Under the pieces are notes generated by a model. That model did not search any database and was not told the DNA's origin. It was given only the letters and a program-made list of their open reading frames with translations. A DNA stretch of 64,000 nucleotides from contig NZ_JAFBDK010000002.1 of assembly GCF_016908195.1 (NCBI RefSeq), positions 62,001 to 126,000 on the forward strand, written 5' to 3'. The stretch is from Jeotgalibacillus terrae. Lineage in GTDB: Bacteria; Bacillota; Bacilli; Bacillales; Jeotgalibacillaceae. A program made the position numbers and the translations under genes. This document shows, piece by piece, positions 36,486 to 43,628 of this stretch; the stretch's first letter is position 1; each line of letters begins with the position of its first letter.

Positions 36486-37688
36486 CTAAAACTCTCTCAT
36501 CCGCCGCAGCACCACCGCAATTATTGCAGCTAATCCAAGCAGACCTGCCAGTAAAAACCAGGCCGTATGGAAGTTTCCGCTAATATCGATGGTGAGGCCG
36601 AAGAGTGGCGGCAGGATAATGACGCCTGCTGAACCGATGGTAAGGCTGACGCCGCTTGCTGCTCCGGCTTGTTCTTTTGGTGTGAGTTCGGTTGCGATAT
36701 TCATCCATAGACCGTTAAATCCGGAGACAGCGAAACCGAGTATGATGACGATGAAAACGAGCAGTGGCACCGGTACACCATCCGATAAGAACGCCATTCC
36801 AAGCGTCCCTGTCAACGCCGTTATGATAATCATCATGAGTACTGGGAATCTCTTCCCCCCGAATATTGAATCGCTCACCGTTCCCCACAGAATCCGTCCA
36901 ACCGACCCGCCTACTTCTGATAAAACGAGCATCGTTCCTGCAATTGCAAGACTTAGAAACAATTCATCTGTTACAAAAAATAATAAATACGTGTTCACAC
37001 TCATTTGTGATCCGTTTAAAATGAGGGCAATTACACTGATCATCAACAGTGGTTTATATGTAATCAGGCTGCGCATACCGCCTTTCATTGACGGTTCGCG
37101 GCCGGTTTTTTCAGCCAGCTGCTCTCTGTAAAAGCAGTAGGCAACGACACCGCTCAGCATCAGCACAACACATGCCGCTGCGAGTGCAATCCGCCAGCCG
37201 AACATAACTGCAAGCGGTAAAAGTGCAATAGCAGCAAGGGCAGAACCGAATGTGACACCCATTTGTTTGATGCCCATAGCAGTTCCCCGTTTAGCTGGAA
37301 ACCAATACAAAATACCCCGATTCGTTACAGGATGGGTGGCTCCGTATCCCATGCCGCCAATCATAATAAAAAATAGCAGCATATAAAACGATGAGGCAAA
37401 CGTTCCAACTAAAAATGCACTTCCGAGCACGAGACAAAGCAGCAGCAAAAGCCGTCTGGTCCCAATCTTATCCGTCAGCATCCCAGCCGGAATACTCACC
37501 AGCATCTGACCCAAAAACAAAAAAGAAGGCAGCAACCCTACCTGCGCCTTCGTCAGCATAAGATCCTCAGCAATTAAAGGTCCAAGCGGCGCAAGCGAAC
37601 GCCCCACAAGCGCCACCGCCACCTGAGCCAAAAGCAGCCAGCCCAGCATCTGCCATGAAGTTGAAAGTTGTCTATGTATCGTTGACAT
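36486..37688 (-). CDS. MFS transporter
   Basis: A 400-residue, 12-TM major facilitator. Loop 2-3 motif A is seen as GMLTDKIGTRRLLLLL and its second-half echo as GRILWGTVSDSIFGGKR. The GYGATHPVTNRGILYWFP region is typical of the CynX/NimT and ACS-type carriers. Substrate unknown. The ATG at 37688 is chosen because AAAGGAG lies 8 bases upstream; an in-frame ATG at 37718 has no site. A strong terminator upstream separates it from the ABC operon. Confidence 0.88.
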   Translation of the reverse strand: MSTIHRQLSTSWQMLGWLLLAQVAVALVGRSLAPLGPLIAEDLMLTKAQVGLLPSFLFLGQMLVSIPAGMLTDKIGTRRLLLLLCLVLGSAFLVGTFASSFYMLLFFIMIGGMGYGATHPVTNRGILYWFPAKRGTAMGIKQMGVTFGSALAAIALLPLAVMFGWRIALAAACVVLMLSGVVAYCFYREQLAEKTGREPSMKGGMRSLITYKPLLMISVIALILNGSQMSVNTYLLFFVTDELFLSLAIAGTMLVLSEVGGSVGRILWGTVSDSIFGGKRFPVLMMIIITALTGTLGMAFLSDGVPVPLLVFIVIILGFAVSGFNGLWMNIATELTPKEQAGAASGVSLTIGSAGVIILPPLFGLTIDISGNFHTAWFLLAGLLGLAAIIAVVLRRMREF

Positions 37689-37795
37689 GGTGTTGGCTCC
37701 TTTCTGACATTCTTTCATATATGTAATCTATCTTGTTCAAAAGTCTTAATGGATGATACTTACATCTTAACATTATGTCACAGATAGCATATAAC

Positions 37796-37842
37796 AAAAG
37801 AGACTGCTCAACGCTACGATAGGTGTAGTGTTGAGCAGTCTC
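37796..37842 (-). terminator. Strong terminator of the ABC operon
   Basis: A 20-bp stem (AAGAGACTGCTCAAC... and ...GTTGAGCAGTCTCTT, one G-U pair) with TTTTGTT on the minus strand. Confidence 0.85.
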
Positions 37843-37855
37843 TTGACTTGTATTT

Positions 37856-37948
37856 GGGGACGGAGTTAACACTCCACTTGAAGTGTTAACTCCGTCCCCA
37901 AAATAACCAAACTCTGTCCCTGCTATGCAGAGTGCCAACTCCGTCCCC
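37856..37948. repeat. REP-like element: 44-bp hairpin plus CAGAG and CGGAG reverse arms
   Basis: Perfect hairpin 37856-37899 with GTTAACACT / AGTGTTAAC, followed by AACTCTGTCCC and AACTCCGTCCCC. Confidence 0.92.
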
Positions 37949-37951
37949 AAG

Positions 37952-38746
37952 CTATCCTCCAAGCAAAGTCCGATCCGACAACTCCGTCCCCTTCATTTTG
38001 CCGAATTCGTTCAGCAGGTCTGAGACGGTGAGGTGCTTTTTACGAGCGCCTTCTTCTTCAAAGATGATCTGGCCTTTGTCCATCATGAGGATGCGGTTGC
38101 CGAGGTCGACGGCTTGCTGCATGTTGTGAGTGATCATGATGGTTGTGAGCTGTTCGCGCTCGACGATTTCTTTGGTGAGCCGTGTGATCAGTGCGGCTCT
38201 TGATGGGTCGAGTGCAGCTGTATGTTCATCAAGCAGCAGCAGGTCCGGCTTTGTGAATGTAGCCATGAGCAGTGAGAGGGCCTGGCGTTCCCCTCCTGAG
38301 AGCAGTCCGACTTTTGCACGCAGACGGTCTTCAAGGCCAAGTCCGAGTGTCTCTAGCTGCTCTTTAAAGAAAGTTCTCCGTTTAGCGGTAACGCCTGGAC
38401 GAAGTGTACGAGGCTTCACGCGGCTGTAGGCAATCGCCAGGTTTTCTTCAATGGTAAGCGTGGGTGATGTCCCGGCCATCGGGTCCTGAAAGACACGGCC
38501 AATTCTTCTGGCACGTTTATATTCCGACAGTCTGGTTACGTCCTGGCCGTTAATGACGACTTCACCCATGTCAGGAAACATTTTACCGGCAATTATATTA
38601 AAAAGCGTTGATTTACCGGCTCCGTTACTACCGATGATCGTGATGAAGTCACCTTTTTTTACATCGAGACTGATCTCATCAATCGCCACTTTTTCGTCAG
38701 GCGTTCCTTCATTAAATACTTTGTAGATCTCGTTTAGCTGAAGCAT
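37952..38746 (-). CDS. ABC transporter ATP-binding protein
   Basis: A 264-residue ABC ATPase. Walker A GSNGAGKST near 39, Q-loop FQDPMAGTSP, signature LSGGERQALSL, Walker B LLLLDEHTAAL and H-loop MITHNMQQA are intact. With the permease (6 bases upstream) and lipoprotein it forms an importer of the COG1101/COG4120/COG2984 type; streptococcal relatives (TrpXYZ) handle tryptophan. The C-terminal GTEL is encoded by an in-frame repeat arm at 37980-37991. Confidence 0.92.
   Translation of the reverse strand: MLQLNEIYKVFNEGTPDEKVAIDEISLDVKKGDFITIIGSNGAGKSTLFNIIAGKMFPDMGEVVINGQDVTRLSEYKRARRIGRVFQDPMAGTSPTLTIEENLAIAYSRVKPRTLRPGVTAKRRTFFKEQLETLGLGLEDRLRAKVGLLSGGERQALSLLMATFTKPDLLLLDEHTAALDPSRAALITRLTKEIVEREQLTTIMITHNMQQAVDLGNRILMMDKGQIIFEEEGARKKHLTVSDLLNEFGKMKGTELSDRTLLGG
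37980..37991 (-). repeat. REP-like arm inside a coding region
   Basis: AACTCCGTCCCC on the plus strand; read in frame on the minus strand it encodes GTEL near the C-terminus of the ABC ATPase. Confidence 0.75.
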
Positions 38747-38752
38747 GGGTCA

Positions 38753-39667
38753 CTATCCTTTCTGCGCGCTGAGTCGTAGGCGGCGCTGTCGTTTTCGCAT
38801 CGTTTCTTTCTGCTTGGCAATGGCTTTTGGCAGGACGAGGGCTAAAATCACGATGATCGCTGTGATCAGCTTCAGGTCGCCTGTTTCGAGAAATTCCACG
38901 CGCAGTGCGAGGGCCACAATGATGCGGTAAATGATTGCTCCGACAATGACTGCCAGCGTTGTGCGAATGATTGTTTTTTTACCGAAAATCGCTTCACCAA
39001 TAATGACAGAGGCGAGGCCGATCACGATCATTCCGATCCCTGCGTTCACGTCCGCAAAGCCGCTGTATTGTGCGACAAGTGCACCAGCAAGTGCAACGAG
39101 TGCGTTAGATAAGCCAAGTCCGAACACTTTATAAAAATGAATGTTTCCTGAAAAAGACGTAATCATTAGATGATTATCACCCACCGCTCTTAAAGCCAGA
39201 CCGAATTCCGTTTTTAAAAAGAAATCGAGCAGCACTTTTACGACAAGTACGACTGCTACCATGACACCCATAATCGCCCATGTGCCGCCGATGCCTTCAC
39301 GGATCCATGTGAAAAGGTGGGTCTGCGTGAGGAGCGATACGTTCGGTGCGTCCATAATGCGCAGGTTGATTGAATAGAGTGCAATCATCATTAAGATTCC
39401 TGATAAAAGCGGATTAATTCCGCCGACTGTATGAAGCAGTCCTGTAATCACACCTGCGATAAAACCTGCCGCAAATGCCGCTGTTACAGCGATCAGCGGA
39501 TTTGCACCGTTAACAAGCATGATCGCTGCAACTGCCGCCCCTGTTACAAAGCTACCGTCAACAGTCAGATCCGGAAAATCAAGAATTCTGAAAGATAAAT
39601 AAACGCCAAGCGCCATTAAAGCAAACATCAGTCCAACCTCAACCGACGTGAAAATAGACATCCACAT
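38753..39667 (-). CDS. ABC transporter permease (COG4120 type)
   Basis: A 304-residue permease with about nine TM segments, of the BPD_transp_2/branched-chain amino-acid type. It has LSFRILDFPDLTVDGSF, GLLHTVGGINPLLSGI and GLALRAVGDNHLMI followed by GLGLSNALVALAGAL, the usual coupling region. The C-terminus is basic (KQKETMRKRQRR). AGAGGAAGAG precedes the ATG. Second gene of the importer operon. Confidence 0.9.
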   Translation of the reverse strand: MWMSIFTSVEVGLMFALMALGVYLSFRILDFPDLTVDGSFVTGAAVAAIMLVNGANPLIAVTAAFAAGFIAGVITGLLHTVGGINPLLSGILMMIALYSINLRIMDAPNVSLLTQTHLFTWIREGIGGTWAIMGVMVAVVLVVKVLLDFFLKTEFGLALRAVGDNHLMITSFSGNIHFYKVFGLGLSNALVALAGALVAQYSGFADVNAGIGMIVIGLASVIIGEAIFGKKTIIRTTLAVIVGAIIYRIIVALALRVEFLETGDLKLITAIIVILALVLPKAIAKQKETMRKRQRRLRLSAQKG

Positions 39668-39728
39668 ACAACTCTTCCTCTCTCCCTTTGATCAAAAAGA
39701 GCGAAGCAGCGCGCTCCGCTCATTGCTT

Positions 39729-40718
39729 TTACTCTGTAAATTCAGCCATCTCTTCCCATTCCGGCTTGATCTCAATGCCCATCTCTTCAGCCGCATCCTT
39801 GTTGATCATCAGCTTCAGATTGCCCGGGTACTGAACCGCCATTTCACCAGGATCAACGCCTTCTGTTAAGATCTCAACTGCCATCTGACCGGCTTCATAA
39901 CCGATATCCCCATATTCAAACCCGTAAGCTGCAAACCCGCCGCGCGCTACAGAATCAAGTTCGCCGACAAACAGTGGAATATCCTGATCGTTTGCCACAC
40001 TGATCACAGATTCGAGCGCTGAGACAACGGTATTATCCGTAATAATGTAAAATGCATCTACTTTTCCAACAAGCGATTCAGCTGCCTGTTTCACGTCTGC
40101 AGATGTTGAAACAGCCGCTTCTTCAACTGTCACGTCTGATCCGACAGCTTCTTTTACCGCGTCAACCTGAACAACAGAATTCGGCTCGCCTGCGTTATAC
40201 ACCATTCCGATCGACTTCACATCAAGCTCACTCGTCATAAACTCAACCGTATTAGAAATCGCATCCGGATGCATATCCGTCGTACCCGTCACATTACCAC
40301 CCGGTGCCTCCATATCCTCAACAAGACTTGCCGCTAAAGGATCCGTCACCGATGTAAACACGATCGGAATATCCGTCGTCGCATTCAGTGAACTAAGCGC
40401 ACTAGGCGTAGAGTTAGCAAAAATCAAATCCACACCATCCGCCACAAACTTCTGCGAAATCGACTGACTGTTATTCTGATCACCCTGTGCCACCTGATCA
40501 TCAAATGTCACATCAAGTCCGGCCTCTTCAAATGCACGCTTAAATCCTTCCGTTGCCGCATCGAGTGAAGGGTGCTCAACAATCTGCGTAACCCCTATCG
40601 TATATGAATCTGAACCGCCCTCACCATCAGCAGCAGACGTCTCAGAAGTCTCCTCACCACAAGCCGATAAAATCAACACCGCAGACAACGCTGCACCAGA
40701 CAACCAAACCTTCTTCAT
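39729..40718 (-). CDS. ABC substrate-binding lipoprotein (PF04392 type)
   Basis: A 329-residue lipoprotein: signal peptide with lipobox LSAC near residue 20, an acidic/Ser-Gly linker, then a periplasmic-binding fold (GVTQIVEHPSLDAATEGF, FANSTPSALSSL, IVFTSVTDPLAASL, VYNAGEPNSVVQ). The family includes tryptophan/tyrosine-binding components, but the ligand is unproven here. ATG at 40718 follows GGGGG by nine bases; the ATG at 40733 lacks a site. First gene of the operon. Confidence 0.9.
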   Translation of the reverse strand: MKKVWLSGAALSAVLILSACGEETSETSAADGEGGSDSYTIGVTQIVEHPSLDAATEGFKRAFEEAGLDVTFDDQVAQGDQNNSQSISQKFVADGVDLIFANSTPSALSSLNATTDIPIVFTSVTDPLAASLVEDMEAPGGNVTGTTDMHPDAISNTVEFMTSELDVKSIGMVYNAGEPNSVVQVDAVKEAVGSDVTVEEAAVSTSADVKQAAESLVGKVDAFYIITDNTVVSALESVISVANDQDIPLFVGELDSVARGGFAAYGFEYGDIGYEAGQMAVEILTEGVDPGEMAVQYPGNLKLMINKDAAEEMGIEIKPEWEEMAEFTE

Positions 40719-40757
40719 AAAAAATACCCCCATATCAATTCACTTTTTCACTTCGAC

Positions 40758-40781
40758 GCTTTTAAGCTTTTATGCTTTTAT
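40758..40781. repeat. Three tandem octamers in the ABC operon leader
   Basis: GCTTTTAA followed by GCTTTTAT twice, between promoter and start codon. Confidence 0.85.
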
Positions 40782-40792
40782 GTGTTAAAGTT

Positions 40793-40820
40793 ATTATACA
40801 TGAAAATGGGATTAGTGCAA
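40793..40820 (-). promoter_or_regulatory. Candidate promoter of the ABC operon
   Basis: Minus strand TTGCAC, 16 bases, perfect TATAAT (40793-40798). The -35 is weak. No T-box or riboswitch was recognised in the 75-base leader. Confidence 0.5.
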
Positions 40821-40840
40821 TAGGTTTAGGGGAATTTTTT

Positions 40841-40939
40841 GGGGACGGAGTTCATACTCCATGAGTGAAGTAACTCTGTCACCGGGAGAAAGCAACTCGG
40901 GGACGGAGTTGGCACTCCATATAGAGTGTCATCTCCGCC
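40841..40939. repeat. REP-like element, two hairpins
   Basis: GGGGACGGAGTT with a degraded TAACTCTGTCACC arm, then GGGGACGGAGTTG with ATCTCCGCCACC; the right arms are eroded. Confidence 0.85.
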
Positions 40940-40991
40940 ACCTGAAACTTTCTGCAGACTTATTCGTAATTCTAATCAAGGAGGAAATCTC

Positions 40992-41300
40992 ATGCTTGAA
41001 TTATTAACATCCATCATCCCACTTATTTTTATTGCTTACACAGTACATAAATATCGCGAAAAAATATTATCTTTACCGATTAAACACATATTTGTAGTGG
41101 CAGGATTATTTTTTGTAACCATTGCAGCGGCTACGTTTCTGATCTACTACGTGGGCAACTGGCTGGTGGGAATGATTCCATGGTCCCCCCTTCGTTTACC
41201 CGCATTTATCGTCATTGTGATTGCAGTGATTTACCCTGCTAAATGGCTATTATGGTCGACTGTGTTTCGTGTGTTGTATGTGGATGCACAGCTGAAATAG
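40992..41300 (+). CDS. Small membrane protein, unknown function
   Basis: A 102-residue protein with three predicted TM helices (about 4-18, 33-57, 68-92) and a short C-terminus. AAGGAGGAAAT lies 6-8 bases before the ATG at 40992, so the frame further upstream, which runs into a repeat, is not used. No family recognised. Only a repeat block follows before the convergent gene. Confidence 0.75.
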   Translation: MLELLTSIIPLIFIAYTVHKYREKILSLPIKHIFVVAGLFFVTIAAATFLIYYVGNWLVGMIPWSPLRLPAFIVIVIAVIYPAKWLLWSTVFRVLYVDAQLK

Positions 41301-41315
41301 AGAATAAATACACTC

Positions 41316-41422
41316 GGGGACGGAGTTCGCACTCCAAATACGGACAAAAATAGAGACAGAGTTTTCACTCCATTCAAAGTGTAAACTCCGTCCAAAAATA
41401 ATAGAGTGCCAACTCCGTCCCC
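41316..41422. repeat. REP-like element, 70-bp-type unit plus extra arm
   Basis: GGGGACGGAGTT, GAGACAGAGTTT, AACTCCGTCC (truncated), then AACTCCGTCCCCC. Only structure between convergent genes. Confidence 0.88.
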
Positions 41423-41434
41423 CAAAAACAGCTC

Positions 41435-42013
41435 TCAAAAAAATATCACCTCATCACTCACCCGCCTGCATTCTTCTTCGATCCGCCTGACGATCCAGCG
41501 TTTTGGGAGGTTTTCTGAGGTCTTGTATTGATGGTGCTCGTAGTATGGCATGAGCTGTTTGAGCCATTCGTACATGAGAAGGTTTTGGCGGCAGGTTTGT
41601 TCGAGCCCCGTGAGGCCGCCTTCTATTGAGAGGTAATGTTTGTAAAAGTGATCATAGTGCCGGCTAATAGCTTCTTCTATCTGGAGGGTGGTCTGGCGTT
41701 TAATAGTTTTCAGGTCGACTGTAACCTGATAGCCTCTCAAAAGGTCTGCAAGAAGTCGCTTCAGTTCACTAGTTACTTCTATATAAAAGACATTTCTTCT
41801 TAGCAGTTCGTATTTATAATCATTGTCGTCGGGGTAAAGATATCGCAGTTTTTTTATGTTTTCTTCTATTAAACTACTCATATCTTTTTCAAGAAGCGGC
41901 TTAAGCTCTCTCTCAACATCAGCTGAAATTTTTTTACCAAGAATAGCTTTTTCTTCTGTTAAAGAATCTTGTGTCGGCACTTCTTCTATCATTTTTTTCT
42001 TAAAAAAAGCCAT
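41435..42013 (-). CDS. Hypothetical helical protein
   Basis: A 192-residue soluble, charged, mostly helical protein, not recognised. ATG at 42013 with GGAGGG 6-8 bases upstream; the open frame above it belongs to the NlpC gene in another frame. Begins FFKKKMIEEVPTQ and ends RRIEEECRRVSDEVIFF. It lies downstream of the LysM/NlpC gene but beyond that gene's terminator. Confidence 0.65.
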   Translation of the reverse strand: MAFFKKKMIEEVPTQDSLTEEKAILGKKISADVERELKPLLEKDMSSLIEENIKKLRYLYPDDNDYKYELLRRNVFYIEVTSELKRLLADLLRGYQVTVDLKTIKRQTTLQIEEAISRHYDHFYKHYLSIEGGLTGLEQTCRQNLLMYEWLKQLMPYYEHHQYKTSENLPKRWIVRRIEEECRRVSDEVIFF

Positions 42014-42043
42014 TCTTATTCCCTCCATTTCTTTTAAATATAC

Positions 42044-42066
42044 AAAAAAAGCTGCCGCGGCAGCTC
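42044..42066 (-). terminator. Terminator of the second LysM/NlpC gene
   Basis: Minus strand GAGCTGCCGCGGCAGCT followed by seven T; the stem loops on CGCG. Confidence 0.85.
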
Positions 42067-42068
42067 GT

Positions 42069-43307
42069 TTAGTTGTAAAAGCGTTTGAAGCTTTCGAATT
42101 TAGACTGCCAGTAACCGCCATCCAGACTTGAGATCGTGACGCCATTGTCTCCTGCGTGGATGAACTGGTTGCCACCGATGTAAATACCAACGTGTGAAAT
42201 CCCTTGTTTGTATGTATTTTCGAAAAATACGAGATCCCCCGGCTGCGGGTTGCTGACTTCAAAGGACCGTGCATGCTGCCCTTCAGAGTTGGTACGTGAG
42301 ATATCAAATCCTGCCTGCTTGTGTACGTAGTAAATAAAACCGCTACAATCAAATCCGCCTGGTGCCGTACCGCCCCATGCATAAGGCGTACCAAGGTGTG
42401 ACTGGGCTTCTGCAAGCAGTTTGCTGACGCTTGCTGTCACATTCTCCGAGCTCTGTGAAGTCTGAACTGGCCCTGTAGACGACTGGTCAGGTTGAACCGA
42501 TCCTTTTAAACGAAGCTTCTGACCGACTCTGATCATGTCCGAGGAAAGCTGATTGATATTCTTTAATTCTGAGAGCGACATTTTATGTAAGACGGCAATT
42601 TTACTGAGCGTATCTCCGCTTTTTACAATATAGTCACTGGCGGCCGGCTGAACAGTAACATTTGGCTGGGATTGCTGAGCGGTTGCGCTCTGGCCATCAA
42701 CTGTCAGCTTTTGTCCTGCGTATATGATATGTCCGCTTAAGCCATTTAGTTCCATCAGTTTTGCAAGACTGATACCATGTCCGGCTGCAATTTTAGATAA
42801 TGTATCACCTGATTTTACAATATATGTACTGTCTGCTGTTACATTCAGAGTCGCTGTATTTACCGGTTGACTGACTGGTGCAGCGCCTTTTAATTTTAAT
42901 GACTGGCCTGGATGGATAATATGAGATAATAACTGATTAAGTGATGTCAGGTCAGCTAACTTTGTACCTGTTTTAGCTGAGATGGCTGACAATGTATCCC
43001 CCGGCTGGACGATATAGACTGCTGCCTGCATCGTGGCAGCACCGGTGCTTTTACCTGAAGGAGCGGTTGCCGCTGAAAAAGTTGCCTGCTCTGAGGAAAT
43101 CTTCAGTATCTGATTCGGCCGTATAAGTTCAGAACTCAGATTATTTAACTTCTTAATATGATCGACAGATGTTTGATATTTGTTTGCAATCTTCCAAAGA
43201 GAATCCCCGCTTGATACCGTGTAGGTACTTGCCTGGGCTTCAGAATCCGTTCCCCCAAAAGCCGCCACAGCGATCGTTGCTGCAGCCGTATAGAACCACT
43301 TTTTCAA
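42069..43307 (-). CDS. LysM x4 / NlpC-P60 peptidoglycan endopeptidase (second copy)
   Basis: A 412-residue paralog of the enzyme at 6725-7915. Signal peptide 1-27, four LysM modules (about 28-285) each with SGD(S/T)L or PGDTL, Ser/Gln/Pro-rich linkers, then NlpC/P60 (about 300-412) with Cys in GGFDCSGF, His in GISHVGIYIG and FIHAGDN. The TTG at 43307 is chosen because GAAGGAGAG lies 9 bases upstream. It likely cuts peptide stems in septal or lateral wall. Confidence 0.92.
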   Translation of the reverse strand: MKKWFYTAAATIAVAAFGGTDSEAQASTYTVSSGDSLWKIANKYQTSVDHIKKLNNLSSELIRPNQILKISSEQATFSAATAPSGKSTGAATMQAAVYIVQPGDTLSAISAKTGTKLADLTSLNQLLSHIIHPGQSLKLKGAAPVSQPVNTATLNVTADSTYIVKSGDTLSKIAAGHGISLAKLMELNGLSGHIIYAGQKLTVDGQSATAQQSQPNVTVQPAASDYIVKSGDTLSKIAVLHKMSLSELKNINQLSSDMIRVGQKLRLKGSVQPDQSSTGPVQTSQSSENVTASVSKLLAEAQSHLGTPYAWGGTAPGGFDCSGFIYYVHKQAGFDISRTNSEGQHARSFEVSNPQPGDLVFFENTYKQGISHVGIYIGGNQFIHAGDNGVTISSLDGGYWQSKFESFKRFYN

Positions 43308-43619
43308 CCCGCACACTCTCCTTCTGACAGTTACATTCAAATAACCCGCATCAATAATTTTCTGATAATTAAAACATAAGTCTATAATACTTCCTTTTGA
43401 GAGAGAAGTGATATTACAAAAGTGTTACAAATGAGTTTTTGAAAGGGTCCTTTTTGAGGATATGAAAAGGGACAGAGTTCGCACTCTGCGGGGACGGAGT
43501 TTATACTCTATTCTAGAGCTAACTCTGTCCCCGACATGTGGAGTGCAAACTCCGTCCCCAAATCAAACTCTGTCCCGGAGTAAAAACTCCGTCCCCAAAA
43601 GACTCTATTCCATAAGACT
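43308..43619. other. 312-bp gap between LysM/NlpC and CpdB-like genes
   Basis: Contains the REP-like cluster at 43469-43596 and a 15-bp tandem duplication at 43599-43628. The rest is AT-rich leader with no clear promoter. Confidence 0.5.
43469..43596. repeat. REP-like cluster of six arms
   Basis: In order: GGGACAGAGTT, GGGGACGGAGTT, AACTCTGTCCCC, AACTCCGTCCCC, AACTCTGTCCC, AACTCCGTCCCC. One of the most arm-rich blocks in the window. Confidence 0.9.
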
Positions 43620-43628
43620 CTATTCCAT
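43599..43628. repeat. 15-bp exact tandem duplication over a stop codon
   Basis: AAGACTCTATTCCAT twice in a row; the CpdB-like gene ends within the second copy. Confidence 0.9.

Noticed and set aside
40734-40792. T-box or riboswitch in front of the tryptophan-like ABC operon
   Set aside because: The leader is only about 75 bases and has no specifier stem, T-box sequence or terminator/antiterminator pair.
42014-42415. N-terminal extension of the hypothetical protein at 41435
   Set aside because: It is antisense-free but out of frame with, and inside, the NlpC/P60 gene; GGAGGG supports the ATG at 42013.
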